DNA of 64,000 nucleotides from Candidatus Symbiopectobacterium endolongispinus (GCF_018777385.1 NZ_JAFJYB010000002.1:558001-622000), one strand, 5' to 3'. Shown: positions 21,100 to 31,563, counted from the first letter of the stretch. The notes: generated by a model not told the origin, from the sequence alone. Numbers and translations are program-made.

Positions 21100-22042
21100 G
21101 AATCCCCTTGCCGCGCTGCTGGAGCAGTCACCCGTGGTGATCCTGGATGGTGCGCTGGCTACCGAACTGGAGGCGCGCGGTTGTGATTTGTGCGATCCGC
21201 TCTGGTCGGCGAAAGTGTTGATGGAAGCGCCAGGGTTAATTTATCAGGTGCATTACGATTATTTTGCTGCCGGGGCGCAATGCGCCATCACCGCCAGCTA
21301 TCAGGCAACGCCGCAGAGTTTTGCGGCGCGCGGGCTGAGCGAAGCAGACGCATTGGCACTGATCGCGCGCAGCGTTGAGCTGGCGGTACGTGCCTGTGAA
21401 GATTATTGCGTGGCGCATCCCGATGCGGGCGCACTCTTAGTGGCGGGGTCGATAGGGCCGTATGGCGCTTTTCTGGCGAATGGGGCTGAGTATCGTGGCG
21501 ATTATCATCTGCCACAGGCGGAGATGATGGTATTCCATCGGCCGCGTATTGCGGCGTTGGTTGACGCGGGCGTTGACGTGCTAGCGGGCGAAACCCAGCT
21601 CTCGTTACCGGAGATGGCCGCTCTGTTACAGTTGCTGCGTGAGTTTCCTACTATCACTGCCTGGTTCTCGTTTACGCTGCGTGATGAGCAGCACATCAGC
21701 GATGGCACGCCGCTGCGTGACGTAGTAGCGCTGTTGGATAACCACCCGCAAGTCGTGGCGATGGGCATAAACTGTGTCGCATTGGAAAGTGCGGCGGCGG
21801 CGTTAGCACATTTATCCTCACTGACGGCGTTGCCGCTGGTTGTCTATCCTAATTCTGGCGCGCATTATGATGCGAATGCTAAGCGCTGGAGCTCAACCGG
21901 GGAACAGGCGTGTTCGTTGACTGAGCATTTGTCCACCTGGAGAGCCGCGGGCGCGCGCCTGATCGGTGGGTGCTGTCGTACCACACCGCAGGATATTGCC
22001 GCTATTTCTCATGCGTGCAAGCATGAGTCGCATCATTATTGA
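21086..22042 (+). CDS. mmuM: MmuM, homocysteine S-methyltransferase
   Basis: 318 residues, open from end to end. The N-terminal [16 protein letters not shown] and the zinc ligands (Cys in INCVALE and the adjacent pair in GGCCRTTP) are all present. The enzyme makes methionine from homocysteine using S-methylmethionine or S-adenosylmethionine as methyl donor. It overlaps mmuP by 14 bases and shares its MetJ-type operator. With mmuP frameshifted, it may now act on internally formed substrate. Confidence 0.95.
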   Translation: MMLPENPLAALLEQSPVVILDGALATELEARGCDLCDPLWSAKVLMEAPGLIYQVHYDYFAAGAQCAITASYQATPQSFAARGLSEADALALIARSVELAVRACEDYCVAHPDAGALLVAGSIGPYGAFLANGAEYRGDYHLPQAEMMVFHRPRIAALVDAGVDVLAGETQLSLPEMAALLQLLREFPTITAWFSFTLRDEQHISDGTPLRDVVALLDNHPQVVAMGINCVALESAAAALAHLSSLTALPLVVYPNSGAHYDANAKRWSSTGEQACSLTEHLSTWRAAGARLIGGCCRTTPQDIAAISHACKHESHHY

Positions 22043-22052
22043 GGCAGACATC

Positions 22053-22663
22053 ATGACCAACCAGACTGAAGACGCTCGCCGTGCTTATCTCCAACTGTGT
22101 GACACTCTGGGACTCACCTTACCTATCACCTTTCTGGATATCGCAGCGGAGCAAACCGTTGTCGTGTCGTCGCCGGATGCCGAAGCGCTGCGGCTGGCAT
22201 TAGGGTATGAGAAAACCGCCGCGACTTTTTTTCGCCATTTGCCCCCGACGCCAGACGAAATGGAGCGGGCAACCATGACCGTAGAGGATGAGGTCACACG
22301 CATTCGCCACCAGGTGGATTTGCAACATCCTCTTTATCTGTGCGATCCGGCTCTGGCGTCATTGGCCGACGCTACCGGCGTGTCCGCCAATGCTCACGGC
22401 TGGCATATTGAGCAGAACGATATCGAGCGACTGTTTAAGCGTTTCGAACAGGTGATGCTCGGCCGCCCCGCCAGTTGGGAAACCATTCCGCTGGACAACG
22501 CATTCACGGCCCGTTTGTTGATTTTGCGCGAGTTTATGCACCATTTAGGCTATTTGTCGGTATTTATTGTTAATACCGCTGCCAGCGAGTCCCCCCTAAC
22601 ACTTGCCTCTGCGCGTGGTATCGCGATAAGGTCAGATTTTCTCTGGCCGTTGGTAGCGTGTTT
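22053..22663 (+). pseudogene. conserved hypothetical protein, frame lost at a C run
   Basis: From ATG 22053 (10 bases after mmuM) a convincing soluble protein can be read, with VEDEVTRIRHQV, YLCDPALASLADATG and FTARLLILREFMHHLGY. I do not recognise the family. Coding character is lost near 22593-22598, a run of six C. In the neighbouring frame the sequence goes on plausibly (AWYRDKVRFSLAVGSVFMD) into the GNAT segment. So this could be one two-domain protein with a frameshift, or two adjacent genes. Confidence 0.5.
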
Positions 22664-23129
22664 ATGGACATCCACGATCTGCATGATAACCCCGCGCGCA
22701 TTGCTGGTGTTGCCGCATTGCTCTTCGCCGAATGGTCGGCGTTTCCCCGGTGGTCGAGTATGCCAGCCATTGAGTCCGCGCTACGCCAGCGCGACGTGGC
22801 GACCGATCGTGCGCTCGTTGGGTATATTTACTCACGATGATCATGCGGTTGCTACCGCCAGTATCATTCGCAATGAACTGGAAGAGTGCCCAGAACGAGA
22901 ATACTGGCTGGGGGAAGTGGTCATCGCCCCGTCGCAGCGTGGAAAGGGGTTGGCCACTGCGCTGGTCAATGCCTGCGTGGCGCGCTGTCAGCAGCAGGGT
23001 ATCAAGATGCTGTATTTGTATACGCCCGACAAACAGGCGCTCTATGCCCGAATGGGGTGGCAACCGCTGGAGCAGCGTTCGGTGGCGGGAGAAATTGTCA
23101 CTGTGATGTGTTTATCGCTCGGAAAGTGA
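22664..23129 (+). pseudogene. GNAT-family N-acetyltransferase (frameshift)
   Basis: The N-terminal PARIAGVAALLFAEWSAFPR is in one frame. The acetyl-CoA binding part (EYWLGEVVIAPSQRGKGLAT, with the R/Q-x-x-G-x-G/A loop) and the C-terminal YLYTPDKQALYARMGWQPL are in another. The shift lies near 22828. The substrate is unknown. It may be the C-terminal domain of the protein starting at 22053. Confidence 0.7.
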
Positions 23130-23293
23130 AACATGCTGGCAGACTATGTGATGAAGTCTATTATCTGTGGTAGGTTTGACATAGTAGCGGATATGCAGGC
23201 TGTGTTTTATCCAAAGGGACAGCCGTAAGCAATGCCATGAAGACTCTTGGCAGCGCAGGCGGCCTCGCCGTTCACCGGACGTGGAGATGAGTC

Positions 23294-23608
23294 ATGACGA
23301 CACACTTTTTGGGGAAATATGAGATCGAGCTAAAATTCAAGATTAAGGATATTAGCGAGTTTCGTGGCACTTTATTAAGTCTTCATCCAGAAGCTTTCGT
23401 GTTTGAGAATAATGAATATGATATTTATTACGATGACCCGCTTGCCTCGCTACATAAAAGAAATATGAGCATGGTGTTACGGTCTATGTCGCCTTCTGGA
23501 ATTAAATTATGGATTGTTAAAGATTCAGAGGAAAGGCGTTGCGAGGCTGCGCTGCCGGAGCTGGATATGGATATGGATATGGATATGGAAAATAAAGAGC
23601 CTCGCTAA
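23294..23608 (+). pseudogene. CYTH-domain protein (CyaB-type class IV adenylyl cyclase / thiamine triphosphatase), truncated
   Basis: The ExExK motif that defines CYTH proteins is present (YEIELKFKI). It is followed by YDIYYDDP, RNMSMVLRSM (conserved Arg) and GIKLWIVKDSEERRCEAALPE. The family is usually about 170-180 residues, but here the frame ends after 104. Just past the stop, YRQLLGF matches the LGF segment expected next, and faint further traces run to about 23690. A four-copy GATATG repeat codes for Asp-Met pairs immediately before the stop. Such proteins hydrolyse or cyclise triphosphate substrates using Mg2+ in a tunnel; this one lacks its second half. Confidence 0.72.
23563..23589 (+). 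repeat. hexanucleotide tandem repeat (GGATAT)4
   Basis: Four perfect GGATAT units plus a partial GGA, coding for alternating Asp-Met inside the CYTH gene. Perfect short-unit repeats suggest recent slippage expansion. Confidence 0.9.
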
Positions 23609-23972
23609 TATCGTCAATTATTGGGTTTTTGACGGTGTCAACCTGGATTAAACTCGATGCATAGAATTGGTAAAAGGATTTATCATTCTATGATCGAGTT
23701 AAAATAATTATTCTGTTATCAGCGTAGTATCTGAATAAGCATCGTCGTTGCACGTTGTACACCATGATTAAAATCCATGATGGGGCCGCGCGGTGTGAAT
23801 TATGTTGTGAAAACTTTAACGCTTTGTATAAGGATGTTCTGGGGCGAGTTGATTTTTGAGATATCAGTGGTAAGAGTGGCAGGCAGTAAATATTATATCA
23901 CCGGCTTTTGTAAGTAAAAAATCAATCGTGTTTGCTTCATCCTGCAAAATAACAGAATAAAGGAACCGAATT
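23609..23972 (+). other. gap: decayed CYTH tail and AT-rich promoter region
   Basis: The first 80 or so bases hold traces of the CYTH C-terminus; the remainder is AT-rich without a gene. A ribosome site AAAGGAA precedes the flavoprotein start. No clear FNR or CRP site was found. Confidence 0.6.
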
Positions 23973-25379
23973 ATGAAAAAAAAGGTGCTGTTATTCAGTG
24001 CGCTGGCACTAGCTTTTTCTTCCATGGCGCAAAGTGAGACGCCCGAGTCTACCGATCTGGTGATCATCGGCGCGGGTGGTGCAGGCATGTCTGCGGCCAT
24101 TGAGGCACATAACCAGGGTGTAAAAGTTATCCTGCTGGAAAAAATGCCGTTTGCCAGGGGAAATACTGCGCGAGCTGAGGGCGGTTTAAACGCAGCAGGA
24201 ACACCTTACCAAAAAGCCAAGGGAATTGAGGATAATCCTGAGTTGTTCTTTAAAGATACGATGAAAGGAGGGCGGAACATTAATAACCATGAATTGGTAC
24301 GTATCCTTTCAGAGCAGGCGAAATACTCCATTGAATTTTTGAAAATCAATGGCGCTGAACTGGCTGATGTGTCGCGAGAGGGTGGTGCCAGTGTCGACCG
24401 AATTCACCGGCCCGTGGGCGGAGAGCCTGCTGGCAGTTTTATTGCTACGGCGCTGATCAAGAAAGTTAAAGCGCTTAATATCGATTTGCGTACACGTACT
24501 TCCGCGACGGAAATTATCAAAAATGATAAAGGTGAAGTAACTGGAATTAAAGCTAAAGGCAAAGAGGGGAACGTTTACACTATTGATGCCAAGAAGGTAA
24601 TGATCACTGCCGGTGGATTTGGCGCCAACTTTGACATGATTAAACACTACGATCCCAAACTGGTTGGTTTTAAAACGACGAATGCGCCAGGCTCGTTGGG
24701 TGAAGGGGTTAAAATGGCGGAGAGTATTAACGCCAAACTGGTGGATGTGGAATATATCCAGATTCACCCAACCACCGTTCCTGGAAAAGGCATTTTGATC
24801 ACGGAAGGGGTTCGCGGCGATGGTGCTATTTTGGTCAATGAAGAAGGGAAGCGTTTTATTAATGAATTGCTGACACGTGACGTGGTTTCGCAAAACATTT
24901 TAAAGCAACCCAATGCTCATGCTTACATGATATTTAATGACGCTCTGGTTAAACAGAATAAAACCATTGACACCTATTTTAAACAGAAACTGGTGTTCGA
25001 AGGTGATTCTGTTGAGGCACTTGCCACAGCCATCGGGATGGATCCCAAACAGTTGTCTGCCACGCTCGCGGCCTATACTGGCTATGCGAAAGCGAAGAAA
25101 GACACTGAATTTGGCCGTGAAAGCTTTAAGCAAGCGTTGGATACCGGGAAATATTATGCCATTGAAGTGACACCGGGCATCCACCACACCATGGGCGGTA
25201 TCGCCATCAACACCAAAGCGCAGGTAATCGATAACCAAGGCAAGGTGGTACCGAACCTGTTTGCGGCGGGTGGGGTACACGGTGCACATCGCCTGGTCGG
25301 TAACTCACTGGCGGATATCGTGACCTTTGGCCGTATCGGGGCTGATGAAGCCGTAAAAGAAATTAAAGCCGGTAAATAA
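23973..25379 (+). CDS. periplasmic flavocytochrome-c-type fumarate reductase flavoprotein
   Basis: 468 residues, intact. The signal peptide ends near SSMA-QSE, so it is exported. A Rossmann FAD motif (LVIIGAGGAGMSAAIEA) follows. The four catalytic residues known from Shewanella fumarate reductase have counterparts: His in YIQIHPTTV, Arg in NELLTRDVVS, His in TPGIHHTMGG and Arg in HGAHRLVGNS. There is no haem domain and no FMN-binding domain, so electrons must come from a separate cytochrome or flavoprotein that is not in the window. Fumarate, urocanate or a related enoate could be the substrate. It is one of few large accessory genes here without any lesion. Confidence 0.85.
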   Translation: MKKKVLLFSALALAFSSMAQSETPESTDLVIIGAGGAGMSAAIEAHNQGVKVILLEKMPFARGNTARAEGGLNAAGTPYQKAKGIEDNPELFFKDTMKGGRNINNHELVRILSEQAKYSIEFLKINGAELADVSREGGASVDRIHRPVGGEPAGSFIATALIKKVKALNIDLRTRTSATEIIKNDKGEVTGIKAKGKEGNVYTIDAKKVMITAGGFGANFDMIKHYDPKLVGFKTTNAPGSLGEGVKMAESINAKLVDVEYIQIHPTTVPGKGILITEGVRGDGAILVNEEGKRFINELLTRDVVSQNILKQPNAHAYMIFNDALVKQNKTIDTYFKQKLVFEGDSVEALATAIGMDPKQLSATLAAYTGYAKAKKDTEFGRESFKQALDTGKYYAIEVTPGIHHTMGGIAINTKAQVIDNQGKVVPNLFAAGGVHGAHRLVGNSLADIVTFGRIGADEAVKEIKAGK

Positions 25380-25395
25380 GCATCACCAAACGCAG

Positions 25396-25419
25396 CGCCT
25401 GTGACGTAGTTCACAGGCG
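25396..25419 (+). terminator. terminator-like hairpin after the flavoprotein gene
   Basis: Nine perfect pairs (CGCCTGTGA / TCACAGGCG) with a six-base loop, followed by TTATTG. The T tract is weak. Confidence 0.55.
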
Positions 25420-25583
25420 TTATTGTGCGTTGTTGCGTTCAGCGCCTAAGCAGGAAGAATACTCGCTGTTAAACTTTGTCACAAAAGCTTTTTCTTCTGT
25501 GCAGTGTGTGGCGGCGAGCGCTAACTTATAATGCCCTGGTTGTTACCAATACCGTAACCGTTATTTATTTAAGACGTTGAATA

Positions 25584-26478
25584 ATGATTAAAAAACATAA
25601 GTTTTCTCTGCTTGCATTGCTGCTGCTGTCCGCACCTATGACATTCACCCCCTCCGTATTGGCGAAAACGGCTGCGCCAGCTATTGACAGTACACATCAG
25701 GGGATCGCCTCAGGCAGTGCGATGGTGGTCGATCTGCGTTATAATAAAGTGCTTTATTCCGCTAATTCGGATGTGGTGGTGCCTATCGCCTCTGTCACCA
25801 AACTGATGACGGCGCTGGTGGTGCTTGATGCGAATTTGCCGTTGGATGAAGTGATCTCGGTTGATATCAGCCACACGCCGGAAATGAAGGGGGGTTTATT
25901 CTCGCGTTCGCCTGAACAGTCAGATCAGCCGCCGTGACATGCTGCTGCTGGCACTGATGTCCTCCGAAAACCGCGCCGCTGCCAGTCTGGCACATCACTA
26001 TCCGGGAGGCTATCAGGCGTTTATCGCCGCGATGAACGCCAAGGCCAAAGCATTGGGTATGACGCAAACCCGCTATGTGGAACCGACGGGGCTGTCGATT
26101 AACAACGTCTCTACCGCGCGCGATCTGGTCAAATTGCTGATTGCCAGCAAGCAATATCCGCTGCTGAGCCAGTTGAGCATCACGCAGGAGAAAACCGCCA
26201 CCTTTACCAACCCGGGCTATAGCCTGCCGTTTCGCAATACCAATCATCTGGTCTACAAAAATGACTGGAATATTCAGTTGACCAAAACCGGGTTTACTAA
26301 TCAGGCGGGCCATTGTCTGGTAATGCGTACCGTGATCAATCAGAAACCGGTAGCGCTGGTCGTACTGGACGCATTCGGTAAATATACCCACTTTGCAGAT
26401 GCCAACCGTCTGCGCCGCTGGATGGAAACCGGACAAATAACCGCAGTACCGGATGCCGCGTTAAGCTATAAAAAGTAA
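25584..26478 (+). pseudogene. pbpG: pbpG, D-alanyl-D-alanine endopeptidase PBP7 (homopolymer frameshift)
   Basis: A signal peptide ends near VLA-KTAAP, followed by the penicillin-binding motifs SVTK (SxxK), SSEN (SxN) and LTKTGF (KTG). The only lesion is a run of six G at 25889-25894. With five G the frame would read [19 protein letters not shown] as in E. coli. Everything downstream is open to LSYKK. PBP7 trims peptidoglycan cross-links in the periplasm. The extra G removes the SxN and KTG motifs from the translated product. Confidence 0.92.
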
Positions 26479-26565
26479 AAAGCGCTAGTCTCACGTGCAC
26501 CGGGTCAAGTGGCACTGGTTACAACAGATATTGAATAACGGGTTTTAACGCCGCCGCTTTGTAGC

Positions 26566-26597
26566 AACCCCTGACGGACACCTTTTCCGTCGGGGTT
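26566..26597. terminator. convergent terminator between pbpG and the GST gene
   Basis: AACCCC-T-GACGGA pairs with TCCGTCGGGGTT (12 pairs, one bulge). It touches the GST stop codon. Its place between convergent genes fits a bidirectional role. Confidence 0.65.
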
Positions 26598-27181
26598 CAG
26601 TTCCTCGCGGGTTGCCCTATCAGGTGTTGGCAGTAGCCATTCACGGCTGATGAAACCGGTAAATTATACGTTTGAATGCGAAATACCACCGGCGCTAAAA
26701 AGGCATCCACGGCGCTGAAGGTATTTCCTGCTAAAAACGGCCCGCCAAAACGCGTAAGGCCTTCTGTCCAGAGTACATCAAGGCGGGCTAACTCATAGTG
26801 CAATGCCGCTGACAGTTCCGGTATCGCTACGCGTACACCACAGCTCATTGCACACTGGTTGCGCAACGCGGTAAACCACGAGTGCATTTCTGCTGACGCA
26901 CAACGGGCCCAGGTACGAGTCGCATTCTCTTCGGGCCACACGCCGCGATGGCGTTCAGCCAGATATTCAATGATCGCCAGCTAATCCCACACCACCTGAT
27001 TATCATCAACCAGACATGGCACTTTTGCCGTTGGAGAAAAGGCTTTGAAGGCGGTTTGTACTGCACCTGCGCTAAACGGCGTCAGCTGTTCGGTAAAAGG
27101 AATATCGAGTTCGGTCATCAATACCCAGGGGCGCAGCGACCAGGAGGAATAGTTTTTATTGGCGATATGCAGTTGATACAT
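26597..27181 (-). pseudogene. glutathione S-transferase family protein (nonsense codon)
   Basis: The thioredoxin-fold N-terminus MYQLHIANKNYSSWSLRPWV has the Ser-rich active-site region, and TAKVPCLVDD holds the cis-Pro loop. TAG at about 26982-26984 interrupts VVWD-LAIIEYLAE, where Ser is usual (the DSLAI motif contacting glutathione). The alpha-helical domain is open to the TGA at 26597. No other lesion is seen, so the loss looks recent. The substrate is unknown. Confidence 0.85.
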
Positions 27182-27425
27182 CGTTAGTGAGGCTCCAGGT
27201 AGTTTAGCGGTGCGAAATATCAGTAGGAGTATCATGAAATGTGCCTAATGACACGCGGCAGATGAGAGATGGCGCAGGATTGCGTAATTCTTTCAGTTTT
27301 TACTAAAGACAATCAGAACAAATACATTATGATTACGCGTTTGACGACGTTACTGACGTCATTTTCAAACCTCACAGGCGCTCCCCGATGACGTGGAGTG
27401 CGGCATGCTTGGGCTAGAATAACGA

Positions 27426-29759
27426 ATGAAATTGCTTACCTCTTTGACGATTGCGATTGGCCTGGCCTGCTCTCCGGCCGGGGCGCAACTGACCAACACT
27501 GTACCTGTTGCGGCACAAAGCAATGCAGCACGAAGTAATGCGGCCCATCAGGCGCAGCGTGATGCCTTTGTCTCCGATCTTCTGCGTAAAATGACCACCG
27601 ACGAAAAAAATTGGGCAGTTACGCCTGATCAGTGTGGTAACTGATAACCCGAAACACGTGATCCGCGAGATGATCAGAGACGGGCAGGTGGGCGCGATTT
27701 TCAACACGGTAACGCGTCAGGACATTCGAGCGATGCAGGATCAGGTGATGGAACTGAGTCGCCTGAAAATTCCGCTGTTTTTTGCCTACGATGTGGTGCA
27801 TGGTCATCGAACCATTTTCCCGATTGCGCTGGGGTTAGCCTCTTCCTGGGACATGAACAACATTGCAAAAAAGCGCACGCGTCTCCGCTTATGAAGCCAC
27901 CGAAGATGGGCTAAACATGACCTTGGCGCCAATGGTCGATATCACCCGCGATCCTCGCTGGGGACGGGTATCGGAAGGCTTTGGGGAAGACACCTGGCTG
28001 ACCAGCCAAATTGCGCGCGTGGTGGTGAAAGCGTTTCAAGGCGAAGCACCGACCGACAGACATTCACTGATGACCAGCGTCAAACATTTTGCCCTCTATG
28101 GTGCGGTGGAAGGCGGACGCGATTACAACACCGTGGACATGAGTCCCCAGCGTATGTTTCAGGATTATTTGCCGCCCTATAAAGCGGCAATTGATGCCGG
28201 CAGTGGCGGTGTGATGGTCGCTCTGAACTCCATCAATGGTGTGCCTGCAACGGCAAATCGCTGGTTGTTGAAAGATTTACTGCGCGATCAGTGGAAATTT
28301 CAAGGGATTACCATCACCGATCACGGTGCGATTAAAGAACTGATGAAACACGGTGTAGCGAGCGATCCACGTGACGCGTCGCGCATTGCTCTGAAATCTG
28401 GCATCGCGATGAGCATGAGCGATGAGTACTTTGTGAAGTACCTGCCTGAGTTGGTGAAAAGCGGTGCTATCACCATGCAAGAACTGGATGAGGCTTGCCG
28501 CCAGGTGCTGAACGTGAAGTATGGCATGGGACTGTTTGCCGATCCTTACCGTATGCTTGGCGCTGCCAGCAGCGATCCGGTGGATACCAATGCGGAAAGC
28601 CGCTTACACCGTGCCGAGGCGCGTGATGTTGCCAAACGCAGCCTGGTGTTGCTGAAAAACCGCCTCAACATTCTGCCGCTAAAAAAATCGGGTGTGATTG
28701 CGGTGGTGGGGCCGTTGGCGGACAGCAAGCGAGATACCATGGGCAGTTGGTCTGCGGCCGGATTAGCGCGCCAAACGGTGACCGTGTATCGCGGTATTTG
28801 CACTGCGGTGGGTAATGACGTGACGGTATTTTATGCCAAAGGCGCTAATGTCAGTAATCACAAAGGCATTGTCGATTTCCTGAATCAATACGAAGATGCG
28901 GTACAGGTTGACCCGCGTTCGCCGCAAGAGATGATTGATGAAGCGGTGGCGGTGGCGAAGAAATCTGATGTGGTAGTTGCGGTCGTCGGTGAAGCAGTCG
29001 GTATGGCCCATGGGGCTTCCAGCCGTTCCAACATTGATTTACCGCAGAGCCAGCGCGATCTTATCGCCGCGCTCAAAGCTACCGGCAAGCCGTTGGTGCT
29101 GGTGTTGATGAACGGTCGCCCACTGGCGCTGGTGCGCGAAGATTAGCAAGCGGATGCGCTGCTGGAAACCTGGTTTAGCGGTACGGAAGGGGGGCAATGC
29201 GATCGCCGATGTGCTGTTTGGTGGTTATAACCCGTCAGGCAAGTTGCCGATGTACTTCCCGCGTTCCGTTGGGCAAATCCCAATTTATTACAACCATTTG
29301 CCAACTGGCCGTCCATATACGCCGGAAAATCCCGGCAAGTACACCTCGCATTACTATGACGAAGCCAATGGCCCACTGTATCCGTTTGGCTACGGCTTGA
29401 GTTATACCACCTTCAGCGTGTCGGATGTGAGCATGTCCAGTCCGCTGATGAAACGTAACGGCAGCGTGAAAGCGAGCGTAACGGTCACCAACATCGGCAA
29501 GCGGGCAGGCGAAACCGTAGTGCAGCTGTACCTGCACGATGTCGTCGCGTCTATCAGTCGTCCGGTCAAGGAACTGCGTGGCTATGAGAAAGTGATGCTG
29601 CAACCGGGTGAAAGCCGCGTTATCAGCTTTACTATCTCTGAAGATGACCTGAAGTTCTAAAATGCGCAAATGCAGCAGGTTGTCGAACCTGGCAAGTTTG
29701 AGGTATTTATTGGTCTGGATTCACAACGTGTGAAAAAACAGGGCCTTACGTTGCTCTGA
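27426..29759 (+). pseudogene. bglX: bglX, periplasmic beta-glucosidase (many lesions)
   Basis: Glycoside hydrolase family 3 enzyme: signal peptide (ending near AGA), catalytic barrel with the nucleophile Asp in ITITDHGAIKEL, second alpha/beta domain and C-terminal fibronectin-III-like domain. Lesions are a frameshift near 27612, another near 27875 (AKKRTR), TAG at 29144-29146 after LVRED, a shift near 29190 in GTEGGNAIAD, and TAA at 29658-29660 after DDLKF. About 765 codons span the locus. It would release glucose from beta-linked sugars in the periplasm, useful on plant material. Confidence 0.9.
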
Positions 29760-29834
29760 CATCCGTCGCGTACTAACGATCCTCGGCCTATACCGGGGAT
29801 CGCCTTCACTAACGGCATCGCTGGCGCGGTGGTA

Positions 29835-29942
29835 TCAACCGCCGTGAACCAGAATGATATAGCCGACCAGCATCAGACCGCTAATCCCGCCTAACGTCAT
29901 CAATGAGAACACGCCGATCATGGCGAGTTTGCCGAGGTTCAT
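29835..29942 (-). CDS. yohO: YohO-like small inner-membrane protein (35 residues)
   Basis: ATG 29942 preceded by AAAAGGA, then 35 residues MNLGKLAMIGVFSLMTLGGI and a second hydrophobic stretch ending VHGG, with a TGA stop. The length is exactly that of E. coli YohO (35 residues), with the same LGGI-x-G-x-ML-x-GY pattern in one transmembrane segment. The function of the family is unknown. It lies next to bglX in a region matching the E. coli yoh/bglX neighbourhood. Confidence 0.78.
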   Translation of the reverse strand: MNLGKLAMIGVFSLMTLGGISGLMLVGYIILVHGG

Positions 29943-30020
29943 AAAGTTATCCTTTTGTTAATCGCCATAAATTATAAAGCCTATCGCGTATGAAACAAGC
30001 GGCCTACACGATTAACAGTG

Positions 30021-30662
30021 TCAGCCCAGCCATAAACCCAGCAACAGATAACCGCCAAACAGCATCAATATAGCGCCTGCGCCGCGTTCAATCAGATAAA
30101 GGTAGCGTTGCAACGTCTCTTGTATCCGTTGTTGACCTATCGTCGCTGCTAATGCGATATCCCACAGTAATACCACACTGAACATCCACCCGCCGCTGAC
30201 GGCTTGTTGTGTCAGCGTGACGGGTGGGCCAAGAATACTGGCCATCTGGCTGATATAAAACAGCATATTTTTGGGGTTAAGCAATGAAGAACCCAGACCG
30301 AGCAGCAACTGATGTACCAGTGAAGGCACGCGCTGCGTCTCTGTGACAGTTAGCGCGGTGGTTCGTGCCGAACTGCGCACGAGCTGTGAACCTATCCACA
30401 GCAGGTACAGCGCCCCAGCGAGTTGCAGCAAAACAAAAATCTGTGGCATTTGCTGAATGGCCGCACCGCCCATAATGGCCAGCAGGATATAGCAGCCGTT
30501 GCCCAGCGCGATGCCGATACAAATTCCGATACTGCCGCGCAGGCGGTGGCGCAACGCGTAGGCCGCTAGCAAGAAGAAGTCAGGGTCGGGGCTGAGCAAG
30601 GCGACAAAATGTGCTAAGGCGAGCGCGGGGAAATGGGTAGGAAACAGGGTATTAATAACCAT
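30021..30662 (-). CDS. LysE/RhtB-family amino-acid exporter
   Basis: 213 residues and about six membrane segments. The N-terminal FVALLSPDPDFFLLAAYALR matches the family motif (usually SPGPD, here SPDPD), and LLLGLGSSLLNPKNMLFY is the conserved Asn-Pro-Lys loop. The Gly-to-Asp change in the SPGPD motif is notable. It is adjacent to and in the same direction as the AraC regulator at 30724, which may control it. The substrate is not determinable. Confidence 0.88.
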   Translation of the reverse strand: MVINTLFPTHFPALALAHFVALLSPDPDFFLLAAYALRHRLRGSIGICIGIALGNGCYILLAIMGGAAIQQMPQIFVLLQLAGALYLLWIGSQLVRSSARTTALTVTETQRVPSLVHQLLLGLGSSLLNPKNMLFYISQMASILGPPVTLTQQAVSGGWMFSVVLLWDIALAATIGQQRIQETLQRYLYLIERGAGAILMLFGGYLLLGLWLG

Positions 30663-30723
30663 AACAGTGACCTCAACGAAATAAACGAGGCCAAGTCTAG
30701 TGAGCTTGTTGAGCTAATGATTG

Positions 30724-31563
30724 TCAAACAGTGATCGTGGCAGACGGAGATCCACTCGCTTGCTGATATTGCCCCGGTGTCGCCGCCGTGTGCAGCACAA
30801 AGATTTTGTGAAAATGACTTTGATCGCTAAAGCCGCTTTGGTATCCGGCATCGGCCAGCGGTACGCCTTGCTTAATCAGTGTTTTGGCATATTCAATACG
30901 CGCATTATTAAGGAAAGTCATGGGCGTGATGCCGGTATCTTCACGGAAATGTCGTACCAGCGTTTCTCGGCGCAGGTGCAGCTCCTGTGCCAGCGTGGTC
31001 AGCGACGGCGATGTTTGCAAATTGCTGAGTAGGCGCTGGCGCATATAGCGCGTGGTGGATTGCTCTGCGAGTGGCTGTTGTGCAGAGCAGTAACGCGACA
31101 ACAGCCTGGACACCAGCGTGTTCAACTGTGGTGTCGCGCTGGTTATATCGTGGCGATAGAGGCTGTTGAGCAGTTGCACTCCATCGCTAAACAGGGCGTG
31201 ATCTTGCACACGCACGGGGTGGCAATGGATCGCGGCTACCGGCTGCCCGTACTGTTCGGCCAAAAGCGCCCGGCACCAAGCCGCGTCGAGGTAAAACATA
31301 TGATAGCTGCGCGTCTGTCCGGGCAGTGGGGTACAGCTGTGCGGCACATGCGGGTCGATCAACACCATATCACCGGCGCGCAACAGATGTTCTGCTCCTC
31401 GATAGTTGCAGACGATGCTGCCCGCCACGACCAGGCCGAGGGAGAGCTGGGTGTGCGAATGGGTTTTATACCCCTGACTGCTACACCAGGTCGAACGGCA
31501 TTCAACCTGAGGCTGGCGCGGAGAAAACCAATATGTTTGTTTGACGCGGTACACCGCAGACAT
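30724..31563 (-). CDS. AraC-family transcriptional regulator
   Basis: 279 residues, intact. The N-terminal cupin-like sensing domain (THSHTQLSLGLVVAG, DMVLIDPHVPHSC) is followed by the double HTH domain, with LTTLAQELHLRRETLVRHFR and ADAGYQSGFSDQSHFHKIF. AraC proteins fused to such cupins often control amino-acid or LysE-type exporters. The 61-base spacing to the LysE gene supports this pairing. The ligand is unknown. Confidence 0.9.
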   Translation of the reverse strand: MSAVYRVKQTYWFSPRQPQVECRSTWCSSQGYKTHSHTQLSLGLVVAGSIVCNYRGAEHLLRAGDMVLIDPHVPHSCTPLPGQTRSYHMFYLDAAWCRALLAEQYGQPVAAIHCHPVRVQDHALFSDGVQLLNSLYRHDITSATPQLNTLVSRLLSRYCSAQQPLAEQSTTRYMRQRLLSNLQTSPSLTTLAQELHLRRETLVRHFREDTGITPMTFLNNARIEYAKTLIKQGVPLADAGYQSGFSDQSHFHKIFVLHTAATPGQYQQASGSPSATITV

